Positions 56,701 to 64,000 of a stretch of 64,000 nucleotides of DNA are shown here, one piece after another. The notes beneath the pieces are model-generated. The model saw only the letters and a list, made by a program, of their open reading frames with translations. It did not search any database and was not told the origin of the DNA. Each line of letters begins with the position of its first letter. Positions within the stretch are counted from its first letter, which is position 1. The translations under genes and the position numbers were made by a program. Source of the stretch: Francisella halioticida (GTDB lineage: Bacteria > Pseudomonadota > Gammaproteobacteria > Francisellales > Francisellaceae); NCBI RefSeq assembly GCF_002211785.1, contig NZ_CP022132.1:186001-250000 (forward strand), given 5' to 3'.

Positions 56701-58006
56701 GGGTAGAGTTAGAGAGCAACATAAGATCCCTATGGGTGCAAATGTTCCTCTAGCTAGTAGCAAAGCAGTAGAAATTGGTGATATAATTGCTACTTGGGAT
56801 CCGCATGCTCAGCCATTAATTACAGATGTGGCTGGTAAGGTTGTTCTTGAAGATGTAATAGATGGTATAACATCTAAGCATACTTATGATGATTTAACAG
56901 GTCAGCAAACTATTGAGATAACTTCTATATCTCAAAGAACAACATCTAAGAACTTAAAGCCTGTCGTTAAAATTGTTGATGAAGAAGGTAGTGAACTTAA
57001 GTCAGTATCACTAGCTGTAGGTGCAGTACTAAGTGTTTCTGATGATACTCAGTTAGAGGTAGGTGATGTTGTAGCTAAAATTCCTCTAGAAGGGTCTAAG
57101 AACAAAGATATTACAGGTGGTCTTCCACGTGTTGCTGAACTATTTGAAGCAAGACGTCCTAAGGAAGCAGCTGTACTTTCTCCATGTGATGGTATGGTTA
57201 GACTCGGTAATAGAGATACTAAAGAAAAACAAAGAATTGAAATTCTAGATAGGAATGGTCATATTGTTGAAGAAATTCTATTACCTAAATCTCGTCATTT
57301 AGTTGTCTTTGATGGTGAAAATGTTGTCAAGGGTGATATTTTAGCAGATGGACCTACTGATCCGCATGATCTACTTCAATATAAGGGCTTAGAAGCTTTT
57401 GCTGATTATATAATGATTGAAGCTCAGTCTGTGTATCGTATGCAAGGTGTTGTAATTAATGATAAGCATATTGAAACAATTGTTAGACAAATGCTAAGAA
57501 AAGCTGTTGTAACTAATGAAGGTGATAGTAAGTTTGTTAAGAATGAGAATGTCGAACTTGTTAGAATATTGGAAAAGAATGATAGCTTGCGTGAGCAAGA
57601 GAAGAAAGAAGTTGAGTTTGAGCCTGTACTTATGGGTATAACAAGATCTTCTTTATCTACGGAATCATTCTTGTCAGCGGCATCTTTCCAAGAGACAACA
57701 AGAGTGCTTACTGAAGCTTCGATACATTCTCAAGTAGATCAACTAATAGGTCTTAAAGAGAACGTTCTAATTGGTCGACTAATACCAACAGGTACAGGTT
57801 TAGCAGTAAGAAAAGAATCTAAGAAGATTGATAAAATAAGAGAGGAGCTAGGTGTTAAAGATGGTATAGCATTTACTGATGCTGCTGCAGCCTTCAACGT
57901 CGAAGAAACTTCTCCTGAAAATATCAAACCTCAAGAAAGTGAAAAAGATATAAATGAAGATATTGAAGAATCTTTGAGAAATGCTCTTGAATCACTAGAT
58001 TTCTAA
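53750..58006 (+). CDS. rpoC: RNA polymerase beta' subunit
   Basis: The 1418-residue catalytic subunit. A GTG start with TAGGAG upstream lies 58 bases after rpoB. The N-terminal zinc ribbon is [20 protein letters not shown]. The Mg-binding active-site motif is [14 protein letters not shown] near residue 460. The second zinc site is [13 protein letters not shown] near 890, and the trigger loop region includes [11 protein letters not shown]-like sequence ([14 protein letters not shown]). The length is close to E. coli (1407), with an acidic tail. Confidence 0.97.
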   Translation: MNNGILHQNYNSKKFDIIKISLASPEIVRSWSHGEVKKPETINYRTFKPERDGLFCAKIFGPVKDYECLCGKYKRLKHRGVVCERCGVEVEQTKVRRERMGHIDLVCPVVHIWYLKSLPSRIGLFLDMPLKNVEKVLYFESYIVTDPGITPLEKKQLLTDDEYAEALENYGYEFEASMGAEAIRNLLSDTDIESEIETLREEYAQSKSTAKKEKAIKRLRLLETFQASGNKPEWMVMTVLPVLPPDLRPLVPIEGGRFATSDLNDLYRRVINRNNRLKKLLDLNAPDIIVRNEKRMLQESVDALLDNGRRGRAVTGSNKRPLKSLADMIKGKQGRFRQNLLGKRVDYSGRSVITVGPSLRLHECGLPKKMALELFKPFVYSKLRLGGHATTIKQAKRMVELEEAAVWDILEIVINEHPVLLNRAPTLHRLGIQAFEPKLIEGKAIQLHPLVCAAFNADFDGDQMAVHVPLTVESQLESRVLMMSTNNILSPASGHPIITPTQDIVLGLYYITREKDGARGEGKLFASYEDISRAYNSGTIDIHAKIKLRVDRQVFDTKGNTYNEKGVVNTTVGRALLLNILPEGLSFSLLNKVLVKKEISKIINQAFRVLGGKATVVLADKLMYAGFKYSTLSGISVGVDDMTIPDDKEAKVEEAEKEIKHITEQYQSSLITDNERYNNIINIWSKTSDEVGASMMDVISKDTITINGETKDTESFNSVYMMAKSGARGSYNQMRQLAGMRGLMAKPDGTMIETAITENFREGLSVLQYFTSTHGARKGLADTALKTANAGYLTRRLVDVAQDLVVIEEDCGTDDGLMFSAIVEDGEVKVPLIERALGRTLAADVVTEKGIVLLEEGTLLDENLIEILDDNGIDMIKLRSPITCKTRRGLCAKCYGRDLARERQVNVGESVGVIAAQSIGEPGTQLTMRTFHTGGAASLGVTVSDIKVKTAGKIKFKNIRTVTNKEGQEIVISRAGEIIVSDTMGRVREQHKIPMGANVPLASSKAVEIGDIIATWDPHAQPLITDVAGKVVLEDVIDGITSKHTYDDLTGQQTIEITSISQRTTSKNLKPVVKIVDEEGSELKSVSLAVGAVLSVSDDTQLEVGDVVAKIPLEGSKNKDITGGLPRVAELFEARRPKEAAVLSPCDGMVRLGNRDTKEKQRIEILDRNGHIVEEILLPKSRHLVVFDGENVVKGDILADGPTDPHDLLQYKGLEAFADYIMIEAQSVYRMQGVVINDKHIETIVRQMLRKAVVTNEGDSKFVKNENVELVRILEKNDSLREQEKKEVEFEPVLMGITRSSLSTESFLSAASFQETTRVLTEASIHSQVDQLIGLKENVLIGRLIPTGTGLAVRKESKKIDKIREELGVKDGIAFTDAAAAFNVEETSPENIKPQESEKDINEDIEESLRNALESLDF

Positions 58007-58104
58007 ATTTTTTCTATATTACTTTCTATCTAAAATAAAATTTTATTATTTAAGCATTTTAAATTATAATATAACCATATTGTACTTATTAATACTTATG
58101 GTAA

Positions 58105-58341
58105 ATGTTTAGTATGTTAACAAAACTTTTCTGGCAGATATTTTTTGGAATAGTTATAATCCTCATAGTAATGCTATCTATATTGAATACTGATAGAGTG
58201 AGTTTTGATTATATCTTTGGAACTACAACATTGCCTCTGATTGTTTTAATGTCTATAGCTTTTGTTTTGGGGCTTATATTAGGTTCATTTATTACGAAAT
58301 TTATTCAAATAACTAAAACAAGCGGTGGCTCTAAGAAGTAA
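58105..58341 (+). CDS. LapA/DUF1049-family small membrane protein
   Basis: A 78-residue protein with two hydrophobic helices (about 8-26 and 40-64) and a short basic tail. [22 protein letters not shown] is the typical DUF1049 middle. The family includes LapA, which acts with LapB in controlling LPS synthesis in E. coli, but lapB is not adjacent. It shares one base with the tsaD start. A second Met three codons downstream could also be used. Confidence 0.75.
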   Translation: MFSMLTKLFWQIFFGIVIILIVMLSILNTDRVSFDYIFGTTTLPLIVLMSIAFVLGLILGSFITKFIQITKTSGGSKK

Positions 58342-59351
58342 TGCTTGTTTTAGGTATCGAAAGCTCCTGTGATGAGACAGGTCTTGCTATTTATGATTTT
58401 GATTCTAGAAAAATAGTTGCAGATGCATTATATAGTCAAATAGATTTACATAAAAGATATGGTGGAGTTGTACCAGAATTAGCTTCGCGTGAGCATATTG
58501 TAAAATTAAATATCTTGGTGAAACAAATATTTAAAGAGTCAGGTCTAGGTTTTGCAGATATCGATTGTATAGCTTATACAGCTACTCCAGGGTTAATTGG
58601 CGCACTTATGGTTGGTGCAACATTTGCTAAAACTTTAGGGTTTATTCATGATATTGATATGGTTGCAATCCATCATCTTGAAGGACACTTACTTTCACCT
58701 CTTTTAGATGTGAAAAGCAAAATTAAATATCCTTTTGTGGCATTGTTAGTTTCCGGTGGCCATACTCAATTATTTGAAGTTAGAAGTTTTGGGCAGTATA
58801 ACTTACTCGGAGAATCAATAGATGATGCTGCAGGAGAAGCGTTTGATAAAACAGCTAAGCTTTTGGGTATGGCTTATCCAGGAGGAATTGAAGTTGCTAA
58901 CTTAGCAGATAAAGTAACAGATAAGAAAAAATATTTACTCCCAAGACCAATGAAAAATAAACCTAATCTTGATTTTAGTTTTAGTGGTTTAAAAACAGCA
59001 GTATTAAATACGTGGTATTCAGAACAAGATCAGTCTCAAGAAAATAAAGCAAATCTTTGTTACGCCTTTCAAGATGCAGCTATAGATGTTTTGGTATCAA
59101 AGTGTAATAAGGCTTTGAAACAAACAAAAAATAAAAGATTAGTAATCTCTGGTGGAGTTAGCGCAAATAAGTTACTGCGTCAAAGATTAGAGGAATTATC
59201 AAAAGATAATGGCTATCAAATATTTTTTCCACCAATGAAATATTGCACAGATAATGGTGCTATGATTGCTCTTGCAGGCGCTTATAGGTATAGTCATGGC
59301 TCTAAGGATTCTAGTTTGGAAATTGATGTCAAGGCTAGGTCATCAATTTAG
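58341..59351 (+). CDS. tsaD: tRNA N6-adenosine threonylcarbamoyltransferase
   Basis: TsaD transfers threonylcarbamoyl to A37 of tRNAs that read ANN codons. It has 336 residues, the usual length. It opens [12 protein letters not shown], has the metal-binding [12 protein letters not shown] (HxxxH), [26 protein letters not shown] and [11 protein letters not shown] near 270. It is cytosolic and works with TsaB, C and E, which are not in this window. Confidence 0.97.
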   Translation: MLVLGIESSCDETGLAIYDFDSRKIVADALYSQIDLHKRYGGVVPELASREHIVKLNILVKQIFKESGLGFADIDCIAYTATPGLIGALMVGATFAKTLGFIHDIDMVAIHHLEGHLLSPLLDVKSKIKYPFVALLVSGGHTQLFEVRSFGQYNLLGESIDDAAGEAFDKTAKLLGMAYPGGIEVANLADKVTDKKKYLLPRPMKNKPNLDFSFSGLKTAVLNTWYSEQDQSQENKANLCYAFQDAAIDVLVSKCNKALKQTKNKRLVISGGVSANKLLRQRLEELSKDNGYQIFFPPMKYCTDNGAMIALAGAYRYSHGSKDSSLEIDVKARSSI

Positions 59352-59436
59352 ATATTTATAAATGGGACTTTTGATGTCTGGGCATTGAATAAATTATAAT
59401 AATCTCCATGTAAATAATTTTGAAATAGATCATTAT

Positions 59437-60018
59437 ATGTCCTTTCCTTTTGGTAATTTTGCCTATACAAATTCATTTAGAGAAGAGTTATATGATAGCT
59501 TTGAAACTTATGCTGATACCACATTTGAATTAATAGATGCTTTATCATCATCAAATGCTAAAACTGCTGTTGAGCTATCTTTATCCCCATTTTTTACTCG
59601 ACAATATAGCAGCATATCTCAGATACTAAAGATAGAATCACAATCATCGATATTGGGTAAAGTGGGAACAAAATTGATTAATGAAATAAAATTAAACAAT
59701 TCATCCAACATACATTTTTATGCTCTAGATGAAACATCAATCTTAAAGCCTAACTCAAAAAGCATGGATAGAAGAAGATTTGTTTATGGATTGACTAATG
59801 GTACGGGTAAAGTTGGCATAGGTCATTCATACTCTTATTTAGTATACTTAGGCAGGAGATGGGGCAATGGGTGGTACCTGTTAATTTGCAGCGAGTGACT
59901 GCTGCTGATTCTGGTATTAGTGTAAGCTTAGATCAATTCCATAAATACATATCTAATCAAGAGAATTCAGGAGATATTAATGTTCTGATTGGTGACTCAA
60001 AATACAGTTCAATGTATA
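59437..60018 (+). pseudogene. Truncated IS4/IS701-like DDE transposase
   Basis: The N-terminal half of a transposase. MSFPFGNFAYTNSFREELYD leads into FYALDETSILKPNSKSMDRR, containing the first catalytic Asp, then YGLTNGTGKVGIGHSYS. A frame shift near 59855 moves into VVPVNLQRVTAADSGISVS, and DVLIGDSKYSS-like sequence (the second Asp) follows. It ends at 60018 where another element's orfA begins, so the C-terminal Glu part is lost. Family assignment within the IS4 superfamily is tentative. Confidence 0.7.
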
Positions 60019-60250
60019 ATGTCCCCAGAAAAAGCTACTGATTTTAAAGCTAAAGTAATTATAGAATTGCTAAAAGGCGATATGACAGTTAATGAGATAG
60101 CAAGTAAGTATGATTTACTTCCTAAAAACGTGCATAATTGGAAGCAGCAATTTTTATCTAATGCTTGCTTAGCATTTGATAAAAGCTCTGTTGTTAAGGA
60201 GTATAAGCAGGAAATAGATGAGCTTAGAAAAGATAAAGATGCAACAAGTA
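60019..60250 (+). pseudogene. OrfA fragment of another IS3-type element
   Basis: It starts MSPEKATDFKAKVIIELLKG and has an HTH (VNEIASKYDLLPKNVHNWK) and the beginning of a coiled coil (YKQEIDELRKDKDA). It is cut at 60250 by the left end of the next element. Its first nine codons also occur inside IS copy 2 near 34895. Confidence 0.7.
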
Positions 60251-61506
60251 TACTACCCCAATAAATTAAACAATATTTTCAATTATTTAATTCCCATCTA
60301 AGCCGCCCGTTTTTCCAATAAGTTATCGTAATAAAATTCCATAGGTTTTTTATAATTGATAGACTCATGAAATCTTCTATTATTATAAAAATCTATATAA
60401 TCATCCACATCGTTTCTTAGTTCAACAATGCCAGGATATTGATTTAAATAAAATCTCTCACATTTAGCACTTCTCCAAAATCTTTCGATGCAAATGTTAT
60501 CAGTTGCTCTACCTTTACCATCCATAGATATAGTAATTTTTTTATCCAATAATGTTTGGATATGAATGTTAGATGTGTACTGGCTACCTTGATCAGTGTT
60601 AAATATTTCTGGTACTCCATATTTATACAGAGCTTCATTTAAAACTTTCATAACTAAACTACTATCCATAGTGTTGGATATCTCCCAACTTAGTACAGCC
60701 TTAGAGTACCAATCAATAATAGCTGCCATATAAACTGTGCCAGCATCAGTCTTAATATATGTAATATCTGTAGACCAAACTTGATTAGGTCTCAATATGC
60801 TTAAACCTTTTAGTTTGTAACTATAAATAGCATGCTCTTTGTTAGGTTCAGATAAGTTTAAGTTTGGTTTTTTCACCGCCAATATAGCTTTGATGCCTAA
60901 CTCTTTACGATACTTTTGTACTGTGTTCTCACAGATGCTAAACCCATCTTCTATTAATTGCTTATGAGCTTTTATATAGCCGTAGCAGGGAATCTCCTCA
61001 TGTATCTGTATAAGCTTTTGCTTTTACTTCTTCTTTATGTTCGTTAACCACAGGCTTGTAATATAAACCAGCTCTAGAAACTTCTAATAAGCAACTTTGT
61101 TTTACAACAGATAATTTATGCTTAGGATCAATCATCGCTTTTCTATCAGATAATCCCAAGCTTACGAGCTTTCCCTCAAGAAATTCCTTCTCAATTGTTA
61201 GTTGTCCAACCTTCTTAGAATACTGATCTATCTTGGTTTGAAGCTTTGCATTGTCTTTTTTATATTGTGATACTGATTTGGATGGATCCATTGCCAACTC
61301 AGCATTTTCTAAAAAGGCTGTTTTTCAATTATTTATGTTTTTGGGCGTAATATTATATTTTACTGATAACTGTGTGATTGTTTGATCTTTCCCCAATACT
61401 TCCAAGACAACTTTAGTCTTAAATTCAACGGTATATATTTTTCTCTTATTACTCATTTACATTTATCCTAAATTGCTCATTTATAGTTTAGCTACTTTAG
61501 GAACTA
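60251..61506 (-). mobile_element. IS3-family element, second type
   Basis: A 1256-base element. Its left end TACTACCCCAATAAATTAAA and its right end (read inward TAGTTCCTAAAGTAGCTAAA) form an imperfect inverted repeat. Only the left boundary is supported independently, by the relic at 27566-27662, which ends at the same bases. It differs from the TGATC-ended elements. The transposase inside has several stops. Confidence 0.75.
60298..61456 (-). pseudogene. IS3-family transposase (orfA and orfB), broken
   Basis: OrfA starts at 61456 with MSNKRKIYTVEFKTKVVLEV and meets a stop in place of a Trp (INN-stop-KTAFLENAELA) near 61325. It then runs as a coiled-coil protein (AKLQTKIDQYSKKVGQLTIE). The helix-turn-helix of orfB is frame-shifted near 60990. 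The integrase core is open from 60882 to 60298, with VWSTDITYIKT, IFNTDQGSQYTS and NICIERFWRSAK as the D-D-E residues. The core looks intact, but the protein as a whole is not. Confidence 0.8.
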
Positions 61507-61545
61507 AATTCTCAAAATTGTTGTTAAAATTTCATGGGGTATTAT

Positions 61546-62178
61546 ATGTCTAGACTCTAAACTTGCTAAAAATACTATTATATATGGGGTTATTACTTTA
61601 ATAGTTGTAGTACTTAGCTATAACTATTTAGATATTAAAGTAACTACAGCAATCCACTCAAGCGATTATTTTGGTACTAAAATAAGCACTTTAGCTTCTT
61701 TAATATCGCAAATAGCATCATCAAAAGTTTGAGCAGTGATAACTTTAATAGTCACTGTCATATGTGTTATTAGGTACTTACGTAGCAAAAGCTCTAATAA
61801 ATTATATACAATGTCGCTATCTTTAATACTAGCTATTCTAATTGCTGGTATTTTAAAAATTTTACTTGCTAGATATAGACTTGAAATGCTTTTATTTAAG
61901 AACTAATATGGTTTTCATTTTTTCTCTTTCAAGAAAGCTTACAACTCTATGCCATCTGGACATACTACTTTATCATTTGCTGATTTACTTGCCATAGCTA
62001 ACTTTTTTGAAAAAAATATATCACTATAATTGCAGTAATCTTAGCTCTCATTGTTGCTGCAAGTAGAGTTATAGTTCTAGATCATTATGTTTCTGATGTT
62101 GTATTATCAGCATATATAGGATCATTCTGTTATTTATGGGCAAAAGCTTTCGTCGAAGATAGACAAACTACTAAATAA
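61546..62178 (+). pseudogene. PAP2-family membrane phosphatase, degraded
   Basis: The three PAP2 phosphatase motifs are readable but in different frames: KILLARYRLE (first motif), MPSGHTTLSF (second) and SRVIVLDHYVSD (third, with the catalytic His and Asp). Hydrophobic stretches between them fit a membrane protein. An early stop near 61557, in-frame stops near 61730 and 61905, and a shift near 62015 make it dead. The family includes lipid phosphatases such as LpxE/LpxF and undecaprenyl-pyrophosphate phosphatases. The IS cluster ends 40 bases upstream, which may have removed its promoter. Confidence 0.8.
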
Positions 62179-62635
62179 ACTCCTTAAAACAAGTCAAAGC
62201 TTTTCGGTATACATCTTGTTTAAAATAAACTACATGATTTATCGGATACCAGTAGCTAACCCAACGCCAATTATCAAATTCTGGTGAGTCATTTGCTTCT
62301 AGGTCAATATTATTTTCTGAACCTTTTAATCTTAATAAAAACCATTTTTGCTTTTGGCCGACACATACAGGCTCCTTACTTCTAAGCAATGTGCTTGGAA
62401 TATCATACCTATACCAATCTCTAGTTGAAGCTAGAACTTCAACATCCTGAGGTCTCAAACCGACTTCTTCATGAAGTTCACGATACATAGCTTGCAAAGG
62501 AGTCTCTCCTACAGACACACCTCCTTGAGGAAATTGCCACGAAGCCCTATTCTTTCTCTGCCCCCAAAAAACCCTATTTTGTCTATTAAGTAAAACTATA
62601 GCAACATTTGCTCTATACCCACTTTTATCTATCAT
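62171..62635 (-). CDS. rppH: RNA pyrophosphohydrolase (Nudix)
   Basis: RppH removes pyrophosphate from the 5' end of mRNA and triggers decay. It has 154 residues. It opens [20 protein letters not shown] and [19 protein letters not shown], and the Nudix box is [20 protein letters not shown] followed by VG. The length and the WQFPQGG motif are typical of RppH/NudH rather than MutT. It converges with the PAP2 relic, overlapping its end by eight bases. Confidence 0.94.
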   Translation of the reverse strand: MIDKSGYRANVAIVLLNRQNRVFWGQRKNRASWQFPQGGVSVGETPLQAMYRELHEEVGLRPQDVEVLASTRDWYRYDIPSTLLRSKEPVCVGQKQKWFLLRLKGSENNIDLEANDSPEFDNWRWVSYWYPINHVVYFKQDVYRKALTCFKEFI

Positions 62636-62912
62636 TACTTAAAGAAATATTTTTTCTACCTAATATTTATTTTAAACTAATTTTTTATAGTTTGTTACTT
62701 TTCTAGTTCGAATAATTAAAGGCTAATTTAAAATCTCAAGATTAATTAAGAATACTCTAATAGCTTTTCTAATATTCTATAGGCTGAATTTACCCTCTAA
62801 GATATACATCACATCATAAATAATTTATTATTATTCGAATCACTAATAATGATTTTGAAATTGATCATACCCTCCTATTTGGGACACTTAGGTGTTAAGA
62901 AAAGGAGACAAG

Positions 62913-63215
62913 ATGAGATATACAAAAGAGTTTAAAGATGAAGCTGTTAAATTATGTTTACAACCAGATGCAAATAGACGAGAAATAGCAGATAATTTAG
63001 GGGTTAAATATAAAACCATTTGCAGTTGGATATCCAAAGCCATGTCAAACCCTCAGAAAGAAATAAAGATAGATTATAAAACGCAGTACCAGCAACTATC
63101 TTTTGAAAATACTGATTTGAAGAAAAAACTCAAACAGGCAGAAACAGAGCGTAAAATACTAAAAAAGGCACAGCGTACTTTGCAAAGCAAAATCTGTAAG
63201 GTACGCCTTTATTAA
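62913..63215 (+). CDS. IS3-family transposase OrfA (copy 3)
   Basis: It starts MRYTKEFKDEAVKLC from the ATG at 62913 after AAGGAG, identical to copy 1 through the HTH and coiled coil (LKKKLKQAETERK). Near the slippery site copy 3 has lost three bases and carries changes (KKAQRTLQSKI) that remove the copy 1 frame arrangement, so frameshifting into OrfB may be impaired. Confidence 0.75.
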   Translation: MRYTKEFKDEAVKLCLQPDANRREIADNLGVKYKTICSWISKAMSNPQKEIKIDYKTQYQQLSFENTDLKKKLKQAETERKILKKAQRTLQSKICKVRLY

Positions 63216-64000
63216 GGAGCATTATAAAGTTATGCCAGTAACAACACTATGTAAATCTTTGAATGTGAGCACATCTTCATATTACAGATGGATTCATAAA
63301 CCTATAGGTAAAAGGCAATGCTGAACTAGATGATGCTATTTTAATGAACATAAATCTAGATATGGAAGTGTTAGGATATACAAAGAGCTTAAAGATATGG
63401 GTTGGAAAGTTACTCAACCTAGAGTATCTAAACGTATGAAATTACTTGGTTTACATGCTAAAGCGGCTCGTAAGCATAAGAAAACTACAGATTCTAACCA
63501 CAACAAACATGTTTCTGATAATTTATTAGAACAAAACTTCACTGCTTTATCTGTAAATCATAGGTGGGTTACAGATATAACTTATGTACCTACACAAGAG
63601 GGGTGGCTGTATCTTTGTGTGATTATAGATTTATTCTCAAGATCAGTTATTGGTTGGGCAATGGATTCTAGGATGAAAGCGGATTTAGTTTGTAATGCTT
63701 TAAATATGGCATTCTTTAGAAGAAATTTTCCTAGTGGTGTGATTATACACTCTGATAAAGGGTCACAGTACTTGTAGCAAACAATATCAAGACATTATTA
63801 AAGAACACTGGCTACTATCAAGTATGAGCTCTAAAGGATGCTGTTACGATAATGCTGCTTGTGAAAGTTTCTTTGGAACTTTAAAAGTAGAGTTAGTACA
63901 TGATGAAAGCTATAAAACTAGAGAAGAAGCTAAACTATCAATATTTGAATATATTGAAGCTTACTATAATACAAAAAGGAGACATTCTACAATAAATTAT
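63216..64000 (+). pseudogene. IS3-family transposase OrfB (copy 3), broken and incomplete
   Basis: It has the frame break of copy 1 near 63340, an additional deletion near 63320 (the bases for QYND in copy 1 are missing) and a one-base insertion near 63770 that puts a stop right after SDKGSQYL. Catalytic motifs WVTDITYVPTQEGW and CCYDNAACESFFG are still readable. The 3' end lies outside the window. Confidence 0.78.

Larger units (their letters stand above)
62862..64000 (+). mobile_element. IS3-family insertion sequence, copy 3 (runs off the window)
   Basis: The same element as at 1362, nearly identical but in the opposite orientation, starting TGATCATACCCTCCTATTTG. The right end lies beyond the window. 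It carries its own extra small deletions and an insertion compared with copy 1. Confidence 0.85.

Noticed and set aside
1-64000. CRISPR array, prophage, toxin-antitoxin or restriction system
   Set aside because: No regularly spaced direct repeats, cas genes, phage structural genes or recognisable toxin or methylase genes were seen on reading both strands.

Overview
The window reads as a low-GC, intracellular-type gammaproteobacterial chromosome, most likely Francisella. The evidence is the gene order MFS, glpK, glpD, glpF, membrane protein, MscS, RecD-like helicase, tRNAs, tuf, secE, nusG, rplKAJL, rpoBC, plus Pht-type MFS transporters and an acyl-protein-thioesterase-like serine hydrolase with its catalytic Ser at 116. 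The many insertion sequences and decayed genes, together with a molybdenum cofactor locus, suggest a fish- or environment-associated lineage such as F. philomiragia or F. noatunensis rather than F. tularensis. That species-level call is inference from memory, not a search.

Layout. 1-2967: the end of a Cys/Met-metabolism PLP enzyme, then a POT peptide transporter broken by an IS3-family element and a frameshift. 2987-11102: housekeeping genes (GNAT-nitrilase fusion, aspS, an RNase II-type nuclease, a serine hydrolase, hemC, crcB, a small lipoprotein). 11363-23632: a molybdenum island. An FdhF/YdeP-type molybdoenzyme, fdhD and a MoeB-like gene run on the plus strand. They converge on moaA-modABC and moaC/mogA-moeA-moaD-moaE-mobA-orf on the minus strand, and an IS5-type remnant and a truncated ferredoxin-reductase remnant sit in the middle. 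23798-34000: a zinc-finger protein, a two-gene ABC importer without a binding protein, an intact POT transporter, UvrD, and an HlyD-FUSC efflux pair.

33827-37801: a decayed IS3 copy and two divergent Pht-like MFS transporters. 37849-44263: glpK-glpD-glpF followed by an unknown membrane protein, a short MscS and a RecD-like helicase. 44395-58006: tRNA-Tyr-Gly-Thr, tuf, tRNA-Trp, a terminator, then secE-nusG-rplKAJL-rpoBC with a recognisable L10 leader and an rplL-rpoB attenuator. 58105-64000: lapA-like, tsaD, a pile-up of three transposon pieces, a dead PAP2 phosphatase, rppH, and a third IS3 copy running off the end.

Working together, the molybdenum genes take up molybdate (ModABC), build the pterin (MoaA, MoaC, MoaD/E, MoeB-like), insert the metal (MogA domain, MoeA), optionally add a nucleotide (MobA) and mature one visible client enzyme (FdhD with the FdhF/YdeP-like protein). 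The glp genes import and oxidise glycerol. I found no CRISPR array, prophage, toxin-antitoxin pair or obvious defence system. The most open questions are the small unknown gene in the mo operon, the MoeB homologue lacking zinc cysteines, the operator-like palindrome before the molybdoenzyme, the binding-protein-less ABC importer, and a pair of perfect DnaA boxes far from any dnaA gene.
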